Source: Longimicrobiales bacterium (lineage in GTDB: Bacteria; Gemmatimonadota; Gemmatimonadetes; Longimicrobiales; Gaopeijiaceae). From it: a DNA stretch of 64,000 bases. The stretch covers positions 248,001 through 312,000 of the forward strand of contig OY282361.1 in assembly GCA_958295645.1 (NCBI GenBank). The letters run 5' to 3'. The translations under genes and the position numbers were made by a program. The notes under the pieces are model-generated. The model ran no database searches, had not been told where the DNA came from, and saw only the letters and a program-made list of their open reading frames with translations. This document shows positions 29,994-39,100 of the stretch, piece after piece. The number at the start of each line of letters is the position of its first letter. Position 1 is the stretch's first letter.

Positions 29994-30023
29994 ATTGTAG
30001 CTTTGATCGGGCGTCGCTGGCAA
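29994..30023 (-). promoter_or_regulatory. Promoter of the susC-susD operon
   Basis: On the minus strand TTGCCA (30018-30023) is followed after 18 bp by TACAAT (29994-29999), preceded by GC. This is the best -10 match seen in the window. It sits immediately after the stop of the upstream YchF-like gene. Confidence 0.6.
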
Positions 30024-30024
30024 G

Positions 30025-31065
30025 TCACACGTTGAACCGAACGTGCACGATGTCGCCGTCGGCGACCACGTACTCCTTCCCCTCGACCCGCATCTTCCCG
30101 GCGGCCTTGACCGCCTGCTCCGATCCGTGCTCGGCGAACGCCTCGTAGGGCGTGACCTCCGCGCGAATGAAGCCGCGCTCCAAGTCGCTGTGGATGCGGC
30201 CGGCCGCATCCCGCGCCGCCGTCCCCCGCCGAATCGTCCAGGCGCGCACCTCGTCCTCGCCGACCGTGAAGAACGACATCAGGCCCATCAGCCCGTAGGC
30301 CGTGCGCACGAACCGGGCCAAGGTCGGCTCCGCCAGCCCGATCTCCTCCAAGAAGTCCTTTCGGTCCACGGGCTCCAGCGTGGCGATTTCGGCCTCGGCG
30401 CGGGCCGACAGCACCATCGCGCCGCCCCCCGCCGCTTCGATCCGGGCCTCCATCGCGGGGTCCAACGGCTCGGCCGCCCGGCCCTCGTCCTTGTTCACGG
30501 CCACGAGCAGCGGCAGTTCCGTCAGCAGTCCGTAGCCCTTCAGGAAGCGGCGGTCGAGCTCGACCCGCGGCACGAGCCGAAGCGGCTTTTCCTCGCCGAG
30601 GGCGGCGGCCATCGTCTCGAAGGCCGCGATCTCGCGTCCGTCCGCGCGTTCCTTGCGGGCCCGGTCCAGGCGTCGCTCCACAATGGCCAAGTCGGCGATC
30701 AGGCACTCCTCGTGAAACGCCGTCAGCGCTTCCTCCGGGGCGGCCCTCCCGGGCGACGCCGCGTCGAGGAAGTCGGCCAGGACCAAGCAGACCGCGTCCT
30801 GCTCTCGCAAGCGCTGGAGCGTCTTCGGCTGCAACACGGCGCCCGCGGCCCCGTGGTCTCCCGGAACGTCGCAGAGATTCACGTCCGCGTAGGTCGTCTT
30901 GCGCGGCGAGAACGCCGACGACAGGAAGTCCACGCGCGGATCCGGCACCGGCACCGCCCCGAGCCGCACCTCGCCGCCGTAGCCCGCCGGCACGTCCAGG
31001 CCCGTGAGCGCGTTGAAGAGCGTCGTCTTGCCCGACCCCGCGAAGCCGGCCAGCCCGAACCTCAC
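30025..31065 (-). CDS. YchF/OLA1-like GTPase (divergent, DUF933/TGS)
   Basis: The 346-aa product has the YchF layout: an N-terminal Obg-type G domain with the P-loop GFAGSGKTTLFNALTG, a DVPGDHG switch region, LVAVNKDEG (Nx(K)xE-like G4, as in ATP-preferring YchF), a helical insertion (~130-200) and a C-terminal TGS-like domain (LMSFFTVGEDEVRAWTIRRGTAA...GKEYVVADGDIVHVRFNV). YchF proteins bind ribosomes and hydrolyse ATP. The P-loop (G-S-G-K-T-T rather than N-V-G-K-S-T) and several switch residues depart from canonical YchF, so this may be a paralogue. Its promoter is probably in the AT-rich spacer shared with the tRNA operon. Confidence 0.8.
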   Translation of the reverse strand: MRFGLAGFAGSGKTTLFNALTGLDVPAGYGGEVRLGAVPVPDPRVDFLSSAFSPRKTTYADVNLCDVPGDHGAAGAVLQPKTLQRLREQDAVCLVLADFLDAASPGRAAPEEALTAFHEECLIADLAIVERRLDRARKERADGREIAAFETMAAALGEEKPLRLVPRVELDRRFLKGYGLLTELPLLVAVNKDEGRAAEPLDPAMEARIEAAGGGAMVLSARAEAEIATLEPVDRKDFLEEIGLAEPTLARFVRTAYGLMGLMSFFTVGEDEVRAWTIRRGTAARDAAGRIHSDLERGFIRAEVTPYEAFAEHGSEQAVKAAGKMRVEGKEYVVADGDIVHVRFNV

Positions 31066-31148
31066 CGTCGCCTCCTCGCCGTTGCCCGCACCCTGCCGTT
31101 CGCCCGTTGCCTGCCCGCACTCCCTGCGCCCGTTCCCGCCCGCCTACA

Positions 31149-31170
31149 CCTATATACTATAGGATATAGG
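31149..31170. promoter_or_regulatory. AT-rich 22-bp near-perfect palindrome, divergent promoter core or operator
   Basis: The sequence reads CCTATAT-A-CTATAG-G-ATATAGG, symmetrical except for one mismatched pair. It offers -10-like hexamers on both strands (TATACT plus, TATAGT minus). Convincing -35 boxes at standard distance were not seen on either side. Confidence 0.45.
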
Positions 31171-31276
31171 ACGCGCGCGCGGACGGCTTGACCACGCTCC
31201 TGGGCGCCACGCTCCTGGAGGGGGCATCGCCCAAGTTCCCCCATCAGGGCCTCGTCGTGCTCCTGGATGAGGGGGC

Positions 31277-31305
31277 TTGGCGTCCGCCGACACCCGTGTT
31301 AACTT
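31277..31305 (+). promoter_or_regulatory. Candidate promoter of the tRNA-Tyr-Gly-Thr-tuf operon
   Basis: TTGGCG is followed after 17 bp by TAACTT, about 60 bp before tRNA-Tyr. The match is moderate; the palindrome further upstream is the competing site. Confidence 0.4.
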
Positions 31306-31367
31306 CCTGTGCTGGCCTTCAACCGGGGGTGGAGGAGCGGACGGACTCGGGCGAGCGCCGGCATTTT

Positions 31368-31450
31368 GGTGGGGTACCGAAGCGGCCAACCGGGGCAGAC
31401 TGTAAATCTGCTGGCTCAAGCCTACGTAGGTTCGAATCCTACCCCCACCA
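31368..31450 (+). tRNA. tRNA-Tyr (GTA)
   Basis: A class II tRNA with acceptor arms GGTGGGG/CCCCACC, anticodon loop ACTGTAAAT (GTA), a long variable arm (GCTGGCTCAAGCC region) and T-arm GTAGGTTCGAATCCTAC. CCA is not encoded. First gene of the Tyr-Gly-Thr-tuf cluster. Confidence 0.95.
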
Positions 31451-31508
31451 TGGGCAAGAAGGGGCGGGGCCATGGACGGAAGGGCCGGTCCGCGGGCTCG
31501 TCCGCGTT

Positions 31509-31582
31509 GCGGGAGTAGCTCAGTTGGCTAGAGCGTCAGCCTTCCAAGCTGAGGGTCGCCGGTTCGAGTCCGGTCTCCCGCT
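31509..31582 (+). tRNA. tRNA-Gly (TCC)
   Basis: Acceptor arms GCGGGAG/CTCCCGC, anticodon loop CTTCCAA (TCC) and T-arm CCGGTTCGAGTCCGG form a complete cloverleaf. It is the tRNA that reads GGA and GGG codons, and GGG is heavily used in the downstream tuf gene. Confidence 0.95.
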
Positions 31583-31627
31583 CTGTCGTGCGGTGCGCGG
31601 GCTTCGGGCCTGCGTGCCGGGAGGGGT

Positions 31628-31699
31628 GCTCTGGTAGCTCAGTGGTAGAGCGCTTCCTTGGTAAGGAAGAGGTCGCGGGTTCGATCCCCGCCCAGAGCT
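31628..31699 (+). tRNA. tRNA-Thr (GGT)
   Basis: Acceptor arms GCTCTGG/CCAGAGC, D-arm GCTCAGTGGTAGAGC, anticodon loop CTTGGTAA (GGT) and T-arm GCGGGTTCGATCCCCGC. CCA is not encoded. It directly precedes tuf, the conserved bacterial order. Confidence 0.95.
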
Positions 31700-31840
31700 T
31701 GGCGGGGACGGCAAATGGAGGGCGGGCCGGGAGCGGCCTGCGAGAAGGAGAGACGAGAAGAGGCCTGCGGGCGTCCCCAGAGGGAGGCCCGGACGGGTCG
31801 AGTTCCTGAAATCAGCGCCCGAGAAGGGCCGCGGCAACTT

Positions 31841-33047
31841 GGCGACGGGGGGTGAGATGGCGAAGGAGACGTTCGAGCGAACGAAGCCGCACGTGAACGT
31901 GGGGACGGTGGGGCACGTGGACCACGGGAAGACGACGTTGACGGCGGCGGTGACGCTGGCGCAGGCGAAGAAGCACGGGGGCTCGGCGGTGGCGTTCGAC
32001 GAGATCGACAAGGCGCCGGAGGAGCGGGAGCGGGGGATCACGATCGCGACGGCGCACGTGGAGTACGAGACGGAGAATCGTCATTACGCTCACGTGGACT
32101 GTCCTGGGCACGCGGACTACGTGAAGAACATGATCACGGGGGCGGCGCAGATGGACGGGGCGATTCTGGTGGTGAGCGCGGCGGACGGGCCGATGCCTCA
32201 GACGCGGGAGCACATCTTGCTGGCGCGGCAGGTGAACGTTCCTTACGTGGTGGTGTTCTTGAACAAGGTGGACATGGTGGACGACGAGGAGTTGCTGGAG
32301 TTGGTGGAGTTGGAGGTTCGGGAGTTGTTGAGCGAGTACGATTTTCCTGGGGACGATCTGCCGGTGGTGCGTGGGAGCGCGTTGCGGGCGTTGGAGAGCG
32401 GGGGGGAGGGGGAGGCTGCGGCGTGCGTGGGGGAGTTGATGGATGCGATCGACGGGTACATTCCGGAGCCGGAGCGGGACGTGGACAAGCCGTTCTTGAT
32501 GCCTGTGGAGGACGTGTTTTCGATCACGGGCCGGGGGACGGTGGCGACGGGGCGGGTGGAGCGGGGCGTGGTTCGCAAGGGCGAGGAGGTGGAGATTGTG
32601 GGGATGGGGGAGGATCGCAAGACTGTGGTGACGGGCGTGGAGATGTTCCGCAAGATCTTGGACGAGGGGCAGGCGGGGGACAACGCGGGGCTGTTGTTGC
32701 GGGGCGTGGGGAAGACGGAGATTCAGCGGGGCCAGGTTCTGGCGGCGCCGGGGACGATCACGCCTCACACGAAGTTCAAGGCGGAGGTGTACGTTCTGAC
32801 GAAGGAGGAGGGGGGCCGCCACACGCCGTTCTTCGACGGGTACCGTCCGCAGTTCTACTTTCGGACGACGGACGTGACGGGTACGGCGCGGCTGGCGGAG
32901 GGGGTGGAGATGGTGATGCCGGGGGACAACGTTCAGATGGACGTGGAGCTGATCACGCCGATCGCGATGGACGAGGAGTTGCGCTTCGCGATCCGCGAAG
33001 GCGGCCGCACCGTCGGCGCCGGCGTCGTCACCTCCATCGTCGAGTAG
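31841..33047 (+). repeat. Long direct repeat, tuf copy 1 (partner 51074-52280)
   Basis: Identity with the second copy starts 16 bp before the ATG, covers the Shine-Dalgarno and ends at the stop codon; flanks differ on both sides. One mismatch was found by reading (32979 T versus 52212 C, both Leu codons). This is a substrate for gene conversion or for recombination across the intervening 19 kb. Confidence 0.93.
31857..33047 (+). CDS. tuf: Elongation factor Tu, copy 1
   Basis: The 396-aa GTPase delivers aminoacyl-tRNA to the ribosome. Motifs: GHVDHGKT (19-26), the switch region [26 protein letters not shown] and GSAL, then domains II and III. The ATG in gggggtgagATGGCGAAGG is the conserved [12 protein letters not shown] start; a TTG 18 bp upstream in frame is rejected. 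The gene body uses almost only G-ending codons (ggg, gtg, gcg, acg), unlike its neighbours, but the last ~22 codons switch to the genome's C-ending style. It is identical to the second tuf except for one visible base (T at 32979). It heads the secE-nusG-rpl-rpo region after three tRNAs. Confidence 0.98.
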   Translation: MAKETFERTKPHVNVGTVGHVDHGKTTLTAAVTLAQAKKHGGSAVAFDEIDKAPEERERGITIATAHVEYETENRHYAHVDCPGHADYVKNMITGAAQMDGAILVVSAADGPMPQTREHILLARQVNVPYVVVFLNKVDMVDDEELLELVELEVRELLSEYDFPGDDLPVVRGSALRALESGGEGEAAACVGELMDAIDGYIPEPERDVDKPFLMPVEDVFSITGRGTVATGRVERGVVRKGEEVEIVGMGEDRKTVVTGVEMFRKILDEGQAGDNAGLLLRGVGKTEIQRGQVLAAPGTITPHTKFKAEVYVLTKEEGGRHTPFFDGYRPQFYFRTTDVTGTARLAEGVEMVMPGDNVQMDVELITPIAMDEELRFAIREGGRTVGAGVVTSIVE

Positions 33048-33083
33048 ACGCACCGAGCCGCCGCCCGCCGACGACGCCCGGCC

Positions 33084-33287
33084 ATGTCTCGCTTGTCCAG
33101 CGCCAAGCTCTTCGTGGAAGAGTGCGCGTCCGAGATGCAAAAGGTCACGTGGCCCGACCGCGCGCAGCTGCGCAACGCCACCTGGGTGGTCATCGCCTTC
33201 ACGATCATCATCTCGGCGATCATCTGGATCATGGACGTCGTCTCCCGCCTGCTGCTCGTCGACTTCGTGATGGGGCTGTTCCGATGA
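33084..33287 (+). CDS. secE: Preprotein translocase subunit SecE
   Basis: The 67-aa product is the short single-span form: an amphipathic N-terminus with [20 protein letters not shown] (family signature KVTWP) and one transmembrane helix ([22 protein letters not shown]). It clamps SecY in the inner-membrane channel. Its stop overlaps the nusG start (ATGA). Only 36 bp separate it from tuf, leaving no room for the rpmG or tRNA-Trp often found here. Confidence 0.95.
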   Translation: MSRLSSAKLFVEECASEMQKVTWPDRAQLRNATWVVIAFTIIISAIIWIMDVVSRLLLVDFVMGLFR

Positions 33288-33841
33288 GCGCCGAAGCGAG
33301 CCCGGCGGAGGCCACGGAGCGCTGGTATGCGGTGCAGACCCAGGCCCGGCACGAGAACCGCGTCCGCGAACTCATCCAGCAGGAGATCGACAGGCACGCC
33401 GCCACCGATCGCGAGATCAGCGAAGTGATGGTGCCGACGCACGACGTCATCGAGATCCGCAACGGCAAGCGAGTGCCGGCCACGCGTCCCCTCTATCCGG
33501 GATACGTACTGGTGCGCATGACCCTCAACCAGCGCACCGAGCACAGGCTGTCCGCCCTCAAGGGAGTGCGTCTCGTGCGCCAGGGCGATGCTCCGCAACC
33601 GTTGCGCGACGAAGACGTCAACAAGATCATGGGCATCGAGACCGAGGAGGAGACGGCCGCCCGGGAGGAGATCCCCTTCCGCGTGGGCCAGATCGTGGAA
33701 GTGATCCAGGGCCCGTTCACCGACTTCTCCGGATCGGTGCAGGAGGTGTACTCGGACAAGGGCAAGGTGAAGGTGGAAGTGTCGCTGTTCGGCCGCCCGA
33801 CCTCCGTCGAACTCGACTTCACCCAGTTGAAGGGCCTGTAG
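33284..33841 (+). CDS. nusG: Transcription termination/antitermination factor NusG
   Basis: The 185-aa product has the NGN domain ([47 protein letters not shown]) and a C-terminal KOW domain ([48 protein letters not shown]). It binds RNA polymerase and couples it to ribosomes or Rho. The ATG overlaps the secE stop by 3 bp, so the two are translationally coupled. Confidence 0.97.
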   Translation: MSAEASPAEATERWYAVQTQARHENRVRELIQQEIDRHAATDREISEVMVPTHDVIEIRNGKRVPATRPLYPGYVLVRMTLNQRTEHRLSALKGVRLVRQGDAPQPLRDEDVNKIMGIETEEETAAREEIPFRVGQIVEVIQGPFTDFSGSVQEVYSDKGKVKVEVSLFGRPTSVELDFTQLKGL

Positions 33842-33861
33842 GGGCCCCGAGAGCGCATCGC

Positions 33862-34290
33862 ATGGCCAAGAAAGTCATCGGCTTCAGCAAGTTGCAGATC
33901 CCAGCCGGCCAAGCCAATCCGGCGCCGCCCGTGGGTCCGGCGCTCGGTCAGCACGGCGTCAACATCATGGAGTTCTGCAAGCTGTTCAACTCCCGCACGC
34001 AGAAGCAGGCCGGAACCCTGGTGCCCGTCGAGATCACGGTCTACGCGGACCGCACGTTCTCCTTCGTCACCAAGACCGCCCCGGCTTCCTTCCTGATCAA
34101 GAAGGCGGCGGGTCTGCCCAAGGCGTCGAGCGAGCCCCACGCGCAGAAGGTGGCCACGCTCACGGCGGCGCAAGTCAAGGAGATCGCGGAAGCGAAGATG
34201 GAAGACCTCAACACGACCGACGTCCTGGCCGCGATGCGAATGATCAAGGGCACCGCGCGGTCGATGGGCATCGAAGTCGAAAATGCCTAG
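33862..34290 (+). CDS. rplK: 50S ribosomal protein L11
   Basis: 142 aa with the canonical [32 protein letters not shown]-terminus and the C-terminal rRNA-binding region ([28 protein letters not shown]). It forms the GTPase-associated centre with L10/L12. The proline-rich loop targeted by thiopeptides is intact. The last 8 bp overlap rplA. Confidence 0.98.
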   Translation: MAKKVIGFSKLQIPAGQANPAPPVGPALGQHGVNIMEFCKLFNSRTQKQAGTLVPVEITVYADRTFSFVTKTAPASFLIKKAAGLPKASSEPHAQKVATLTAAQVKEIAEAKMEDLNTTDVLAAMRMIKGTARSMGIEVENA

Positions 34291-34978
34291 GCGCGGCAAG
34301 AACAGCACGGGCGCCCGGGACGCGTTCGACCGGCAACTCCGGTACGCGCCCGGCGAAGCGCTCGGCAAGGTGAAGGAGCTGGCCTTCGCCCGCTTCGACG
34401 AGAGCGTCGACGTGGCCACGCACTTGGGAGTCGACCCGAGGAAGGCCGACCAGATGGTGCGGGGCACCGTCGTTCTGCCGCACGGCACGGGCAAGACCGT
34501 CCGCGTGCTCGCGATCTGCCAGGGCGAGAAGGAGGCCGAGGCCGAGGCGGCGGGCGCGGACTACGTCGGCGTCGACTACGCAGACCGGATAAAGGACGGC
34601 TGGCTCGACTTCGACGTGTGCGTCGCCACGCCCGACCTGATGAAGAAGGTGGGCCCCCTGGGCCGGATTCTGGGCCCCCGCGGGCTCATGCCCACGCCCA
34701 AGGCCGGCACCGTCACGTTCGACGTGGCGCAGGCGGTCAAGGACGTCAAGGGCGGCAAGATCGAATACCGCGTGGACCGCACCGGCAATCTCCACGCCGC
34801 GATCGGCAAGGTGTCCTTCGGGCTGGCGGCCCTGGAGGAGAACCTGAACGCGTTCATGTCCTCGATCCTGCGCGCCAAGCCCGCGGCGGCAAAGGGCGCC
34901 TACGTCAAGAGCGTCACCGTTTCGAGCACGATGGGCCCCGGAGTCGCCGTGGACCCCAACAGCTTCACAAGGGCCTGA
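34283..34978 (+). CDS. rplA: 50S ribosomal protein L1
   Basis: 231 aa, the usual length. Family blocks are [51 protein letters not shown]-type sequence, and [22 protein letters not shown]. It lies at the L1 stalk and in many bacteria represses its own L11-L1 mRNA. Start overlaps rplK by 8 bp and the stop is followed 3 bp later by rplJ, so the block is tightly packed. Confidence 0.98.
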   Translation: MPRRGKNSTGARDAFDRQLRYAPGEALGKVKELAFARFDESVDVATHLGVDPRKADQMVRGTVVLPHGTGKTVRVLAICQGEKEAEAEAAGADYVGVDYADRIKDGWLDFDVCVATPDLMKKVGPLGRILGPRGLMPTPKAGTVTFDVAQAVKDVKGGKIEYRVDRTGNLHAAIGKVSFGLAALEENLNAFMSSILRAKPAAAKGAYVKSVTVSSTMGPGVAVDPNSFTRA

Positions 34979-34981
34979 CAG

Positions 34982-35518
34982 GTGATCAAGGAACAGAAAG
35001 AGGCGTTCGTCGCCGACTTCCGCGAGAAGGCGGAGCAGGCCAGCGCGATGTACTTGACCGACTTCACCGGACTCGACGTCAAGGCCATGACGGTTCTGCG
35101 GAGCCGCTTGAAGGCCGCGGGCTGCGAGTACCTGGTGGTCAAGAACCGCCTGGCGAAGCGAGCCCTCGACGAGGCCGGCATGGCGGGCATCGTGGATTCC
35201 CTGACCGGGCCGACGGGGGTCGTGTTCACCTCCAACGGCGTGGTCGAGGCCGCCAAGTCGGTGGCGGAGTTCGCCAAGGAACACGACGGCAAACCGACGT
35301 TCAAGTCGGGCCTCATGGAAGGCAGGGTGCTGGGAGCCGGCGAAGTAGCTCGCATCGCGGAACTGCCGTCGCGCGACGTGCTCCTTTCGATGCTGGCCGG
35401 CGCGCTGGGCGGACCGATGGCGGCGCTTGCGAGCGCTCTGGAGGCGAAGGTTGGAGAAATGGCAGGGCTGTTCGAGGCGCTGCGCGACAAGAAGAGCCAA
35501 GACGGGAAGGCTGACTAA
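34982..35518 (+). CDS. rplJ: 50S ribosomal protein L10
   Basis: 178 aa from a GTG start (aggtgatcaag). It shows LTDFTGLDVKAMTVLRSRLK, YLVVKNRLAKRAL and the helical C-terminus that binds L7/L12 dimers (ALGGPMAALASALEAKVGEMAGLFEALRDKK region). It begins only 3 bp after rplA, so there is no room for the long L10 leader known from enterobacteria. Confidence 0.97.
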   Translation: MIKEQKEAFVADFREKAEQASAMYLTDFTGLDVKAMTVLRSRLKAAGCEYLVVKNRLAKRALDEAGMAGIVDSLTGPTGVVFTSNGVVEAAKSVAEFAKEHDGKPTFKSGLMEGRVLGAGEVARIAELPSRDVLLSMLAGALGGPMAALASALEAKVGEMAGLFEALRDKKSQDGKAD

Positions 35519-35551
35519 CCCAGGGGCGAAGCCCGGGAGGAAGAGAAGACC

Positions 35552-35929
35552 ATGGCTGTGAACCAAGAGGAATTGCTCGAGACCATTGGCGGCATGACCG
35601 TCATCGAGCTCTCCGAGTTCGTCGATGCGTTCAAGAGCAAGTTCAACGTCACGGCGGCCGCGGCGCCGATCGCGGTGATGCCGGGAGCCGGCCCCGCCGA
35701 GGCCGCCGCCGAGGAAAAGGACGAGTTCGAAGTCGTCCTCGAGAGCTTCGGCGACAAGAAGATTCAGGTCATCAAGGTCATCCGCGAGATCACCGGGCTC
35801 GGCCTGAAGGAAGCCAAGAGCTTGGTCGACGGCGCGCCGAACTCGATCAAGGACGCCGCGCCCAAGGACGAGGCGGAAGAGATCAAGTCCAAACTGGAGG
35901 CCGTTGGCGCCAGCGTGATCGTCAAGTAG
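35552..35929 (+). CDS. rplL: 50S ribosomal protein L7/L12
   Basis: 125 aa with an N-terminal dimerisation helix pair ([28 protein letters not shown]), a short Ala/Pro hinge ([23 protein letters not shown]) and the C-terminal factor-binding domain ([39 protein letters not shown] region). A strong gggagg Shine-Dalgarno precedes the ATG, in keeping with its multi-copy stoichiometry. Confidence 0.98.
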   Translation: MAVNQEELLETIGGMTVIELSEFVDAFKSKFNVTAAAAPIAVMPGAGPAEAAAEEKDEFEVVLESFGDKKIQVIKVIREITGLGLKEAKSLVDGAPNSIKDAAPKDEAEEIKSKLEAVGASVIVK

Positions 35930-36001
35930 GTGGTCGCCGGCCGGCCCTGCCCGCCCAGGGATCGTTCCCCGGTGGCGCCGAGGGGCCAAGACGAAGCAGG
36001 C

Positions 36002-36029
36002 CTCGGGTTGTGGTCCCCCCTTGCCCGAG
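36002..36029 (+). other. Possible hairpin in the rplL-rpoB spacer
   Basis: CTCGGG (36002-36007) can pair with CCCGAG (36024-36029) around a 16-nt loop within the 174-bp gap between rplL and rpoB. No T-tract follows. It could be a processing or attenuation site like those known at this place in other bacteria, but that is conjecture. Confidence 0.3.
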
Positions 36030-36103
36030 TCACTCGTGGTGGCGGAGCGCGCCCCGGTGCGTTGCCGCGACCCGTTCCCATGCGATGACGGAGGAGCAGC
36101 ATA

Positions 36104-39100
36104 TTGGCTAGATCAAACGGCGCGCGACCAGTCGTGAGCTTCGCCAAGCTCGGCTCGATCATGAAGATGCCCGAGCTGCTGGACGTGCAGACCGATTCCT
36201 TCGAGAAGCTGGTCAAAGGGCTGGGCGAGGACGGACAAGAGGCTGGCGAGGCCTGGGTCTTCGGCCTGGATCGCGTCTTCAAGGACATCTTCCCGATCGA
36301 GAGCCCGGCGCGGGACATGAGCTTGGAGTACGTCTCGGCCTCGCTCGGCGAGCCCAAGTACACGGTGGACGAGTGCCTGGAGCGGGGCATGAGCTACTCT
36401 GCGCCCCTGACCGCCGTCTTGCGGTTGGCCGTGTACAAGAAGGGAAGCCGCCGGGCGAAGAGAACCCTGGAGAACACCACCGAGAAGGAGGTCTACCTCG
36501 GAGATCTCCCCATGCTCACGCGCTTCGGCACCTTCGTGGTGCACGGGGCCGAGCGAGTCGTGGTCAGCCAGTTGCACCGTTCGCCCGGAGTCGTCTTCGA
36601 AGAGGACATCCACCCCAACGGATCCAAGTTGCACAAGGCTCGGATCATTCCGTTCCGGGGCTCCTGGGTCGACTTCACCGTGGACATCAACAACATCTGC
36701 TACGTCCACATCGACAAGAAGAAGAAGTTCCCGGCGACCACTCTCCTCCGGGCTCTGGGCTACGGCACCGACGCCGACATCTACAAGCTCTTCTTCGAGG
36801 TCGTGAAGACCGACGTCCCGCAGGACGAAGACGATGCGGGCGGCCTGCTCGAGGCCGTGATCGCCGAAGACATCGTGGACCCAGAAACCGGCGAAGTGCT
36901 GCTCGAACACGGGTCCGAGCTGGACGACGACGGCGTCTTGCTCCTGCAACGCATGAAGCTCGATCACGTCAGTCTCTACCGGCCCTCTTCGCGTGGCGGC
37001 CGGGAAGCGCCCGCGCGGAACCCGATCGTCAAGAACACGCTGAAGAAGGACCCGACGGAGACGGAGGAAGAGGCCCTGCGCGCCATCTACTCGCTCCTCC
37101 GCCCGGGCGAGGCGCCCAACGTCAAGACCGCCTGGGCCGCGCTGGAGCGGGTCTTCTTCGACCCCAAGCGGTACGACCTGGGCCGCGTGGGACGCTACAA
37201 GATCAACCAGCGCTTGGCCTTGCCCACCTCCCGGAGCGAGACGGTTCTCGCGAAGGACGACTTCGTCGCCATCCTCCGCTACCTCGTCGACCTCAACGAC
37301 GGCCGCGGCCGCACCGACGACATCGACCACCTTGGCAACCGGCGCGTGCGGACCGCCGGCGAACTCATCGCCAGCCAGTTCTCCCTGGGACTCTCGCGCA
37401 TGGCCCGCTTGGCGCGCGAACGCATGTCCAGCGGCCCGGAGCCCTCGAAGATCAAGATCGACGATCTCGTCAACGCGCGGACGGTCTCGGCCGTGATTCA
37501 GCAGTTCTTCGGCTCTTCGCAGCTCAGCCAATTCATGGACCAGACCAATCCGCTGGCCGAACTCACGCACAAGCGCCGGCTGTCGGCGCTGGGGCCGGGG
37601 GGACTCACCCGCGAGCGGGCTGGATTCGAGGTTCGCGACGTTCACTATTCACAGTACGGACGCGTGTGCCCCGTCGAGACCCCGGAAGGCGGGAACATCG
37701 GCCTCATCACCTCTCTCGCGACCTACGCGCGGATCAACGATCTAGGGTTCGTCGAGACGCCGTACCGGCGAGTGCAACGCGGCCAGGTCACGCACAAGAT
37801 CGAGTGGCTGTCGGCCAACGAAGAGCAGGAGAAGACGATTGCGCAGGCCAACGCGCCCCTGAAGCCGGGCGGCCGCTTCCGCAGCAAGTACGTGCTGTGC
37901 CGCCGCCAGGGCGACTATCCTCTGGTGAGGCCGGCGGACATCGACTACATCGACGTGGCGCCGACGCAGCTGGTCTCGGTGGCCTCGGCGCTGATTCCGT
38001 TCCTGGAGCACGACGACGCCAACCGGGCGCTCATGGGCTCCAACATGCAGCGCCAAGCCGTTCCGTTGCTGCGCACCGAAGCGCCGGTCGTGGGGACGGG
38101 CATGGAGCGAAAGGTGGCGGCGGACTCCGGCGCCGCGGTCACCGCCACCCGGAACGGCCGCGTCAAGCGGGCCACCGCCGAAGAGATCGTCGTCGACACC
38201 GGCCCCAAGCGGGCGAACGCGACGCAACCGCTCGCGAAGTTGTCGCAACACAAGAGTTACCGGCTGAAGAAGTTCTGGCGCACCAACCAGGACACGGCCA
38301 TCAACCAACGTCCGCTCGTGGGCGTTGGACAACGCGTGAAGGCCGGCGACGTCATTGCCGACGGCTCCTCTACGGATCACGGCCGGCTGGCGCTCGGCCG
38401 GAACGTGCAGGTCGCCTTCATGCCGTGGTACGGGTACAACTTCGAGGACGCGATCGTGGTCTCGGAGCGCCTGGTGCGCGACGACGTCTTCACTTCAATC
38501 CACATTCAGGAACTGGACCTGCACGTCCGCGACACCAAGCTCGGACCCGAGGAGATCACGCGCGAAATCCCCAACGTCGGCGACGAAGAGCTCCTCGAGC
38601 TCGACGAGCACGGCATCGTGCGGGTGGGCGCGCACGTGCGGGCCGGCGACGTTCTCTGCGGCAAGATCACCCCGAAGGGCGAGGTCGAACTTTCGCCTGA
38701 AGAGAAGCTCCTGACGGCGATCTTCGGCGACAAGGCCAAGGACGTGAAGAACTCGTCGCTCCGGGTTCCGCCGGGCATGACGGGCACCGTGATCGACGTC
38801 AAGGTGTTCTCCCGCCAACCCAACGACCGGTTGCTGGAGGTGGAGCAGGGGACCCGCATCGGGGAGCTGAGAGCCGAGGAACGCGAGATGATCCGGCGCA
38901 TCGTCGCAGTTCGCGACGCCGAGCTCAAGAAGCTCCTCAGGGACCAAGCGGTTGCACTGTGCCTCAAGAGAGGGACGGTCGAGCCGTTCCTGGAGGAGGA
39001 CGAGGTCTTCACCACGGAAGTCCTCAGGAAGCTCGATTTCTCGGAGGTGGACCTCGCGACCCTCGGGGTTCAGAACCAGGAGGCCAGCAAGGGCGTCCGC

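Larger units (their letters stand above)
31066..31367. other. Divergent regulatory spacer between ychF-like gene and tRNA-tuf operon
   Basis: There is no gene here. The spacer contains a 22-bp AT-rich palindrome, two direct copies of ccacgctcctgg (about 31191 and 31207) and a weak promoter before tRNA-Tyr. Confidence 0.6.

Noticed and set aside
30025-31065. Idea that the YchF-like gene belongs to a toxin-antitoxin or defence module
   Set aside because: It is flanked by core and SusCD genes, and no toxin, nuclease or immunity gene adjoins it.
29894-31120. The SusC frame continues upstream through the YchF-like gene
   Set aside because: That part translates to low-complexity Gly/Arg-rich sequence, and the ATG at 29893 begins a normal signal peptide behind a promoter.
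31700-31856. tuf leader examined for a riboswitch or attenuator
   Set aside because: A GGGGACG/CGTCCCC pairing is possible, but there is no T-tract and no recognisable conserved leader fold.
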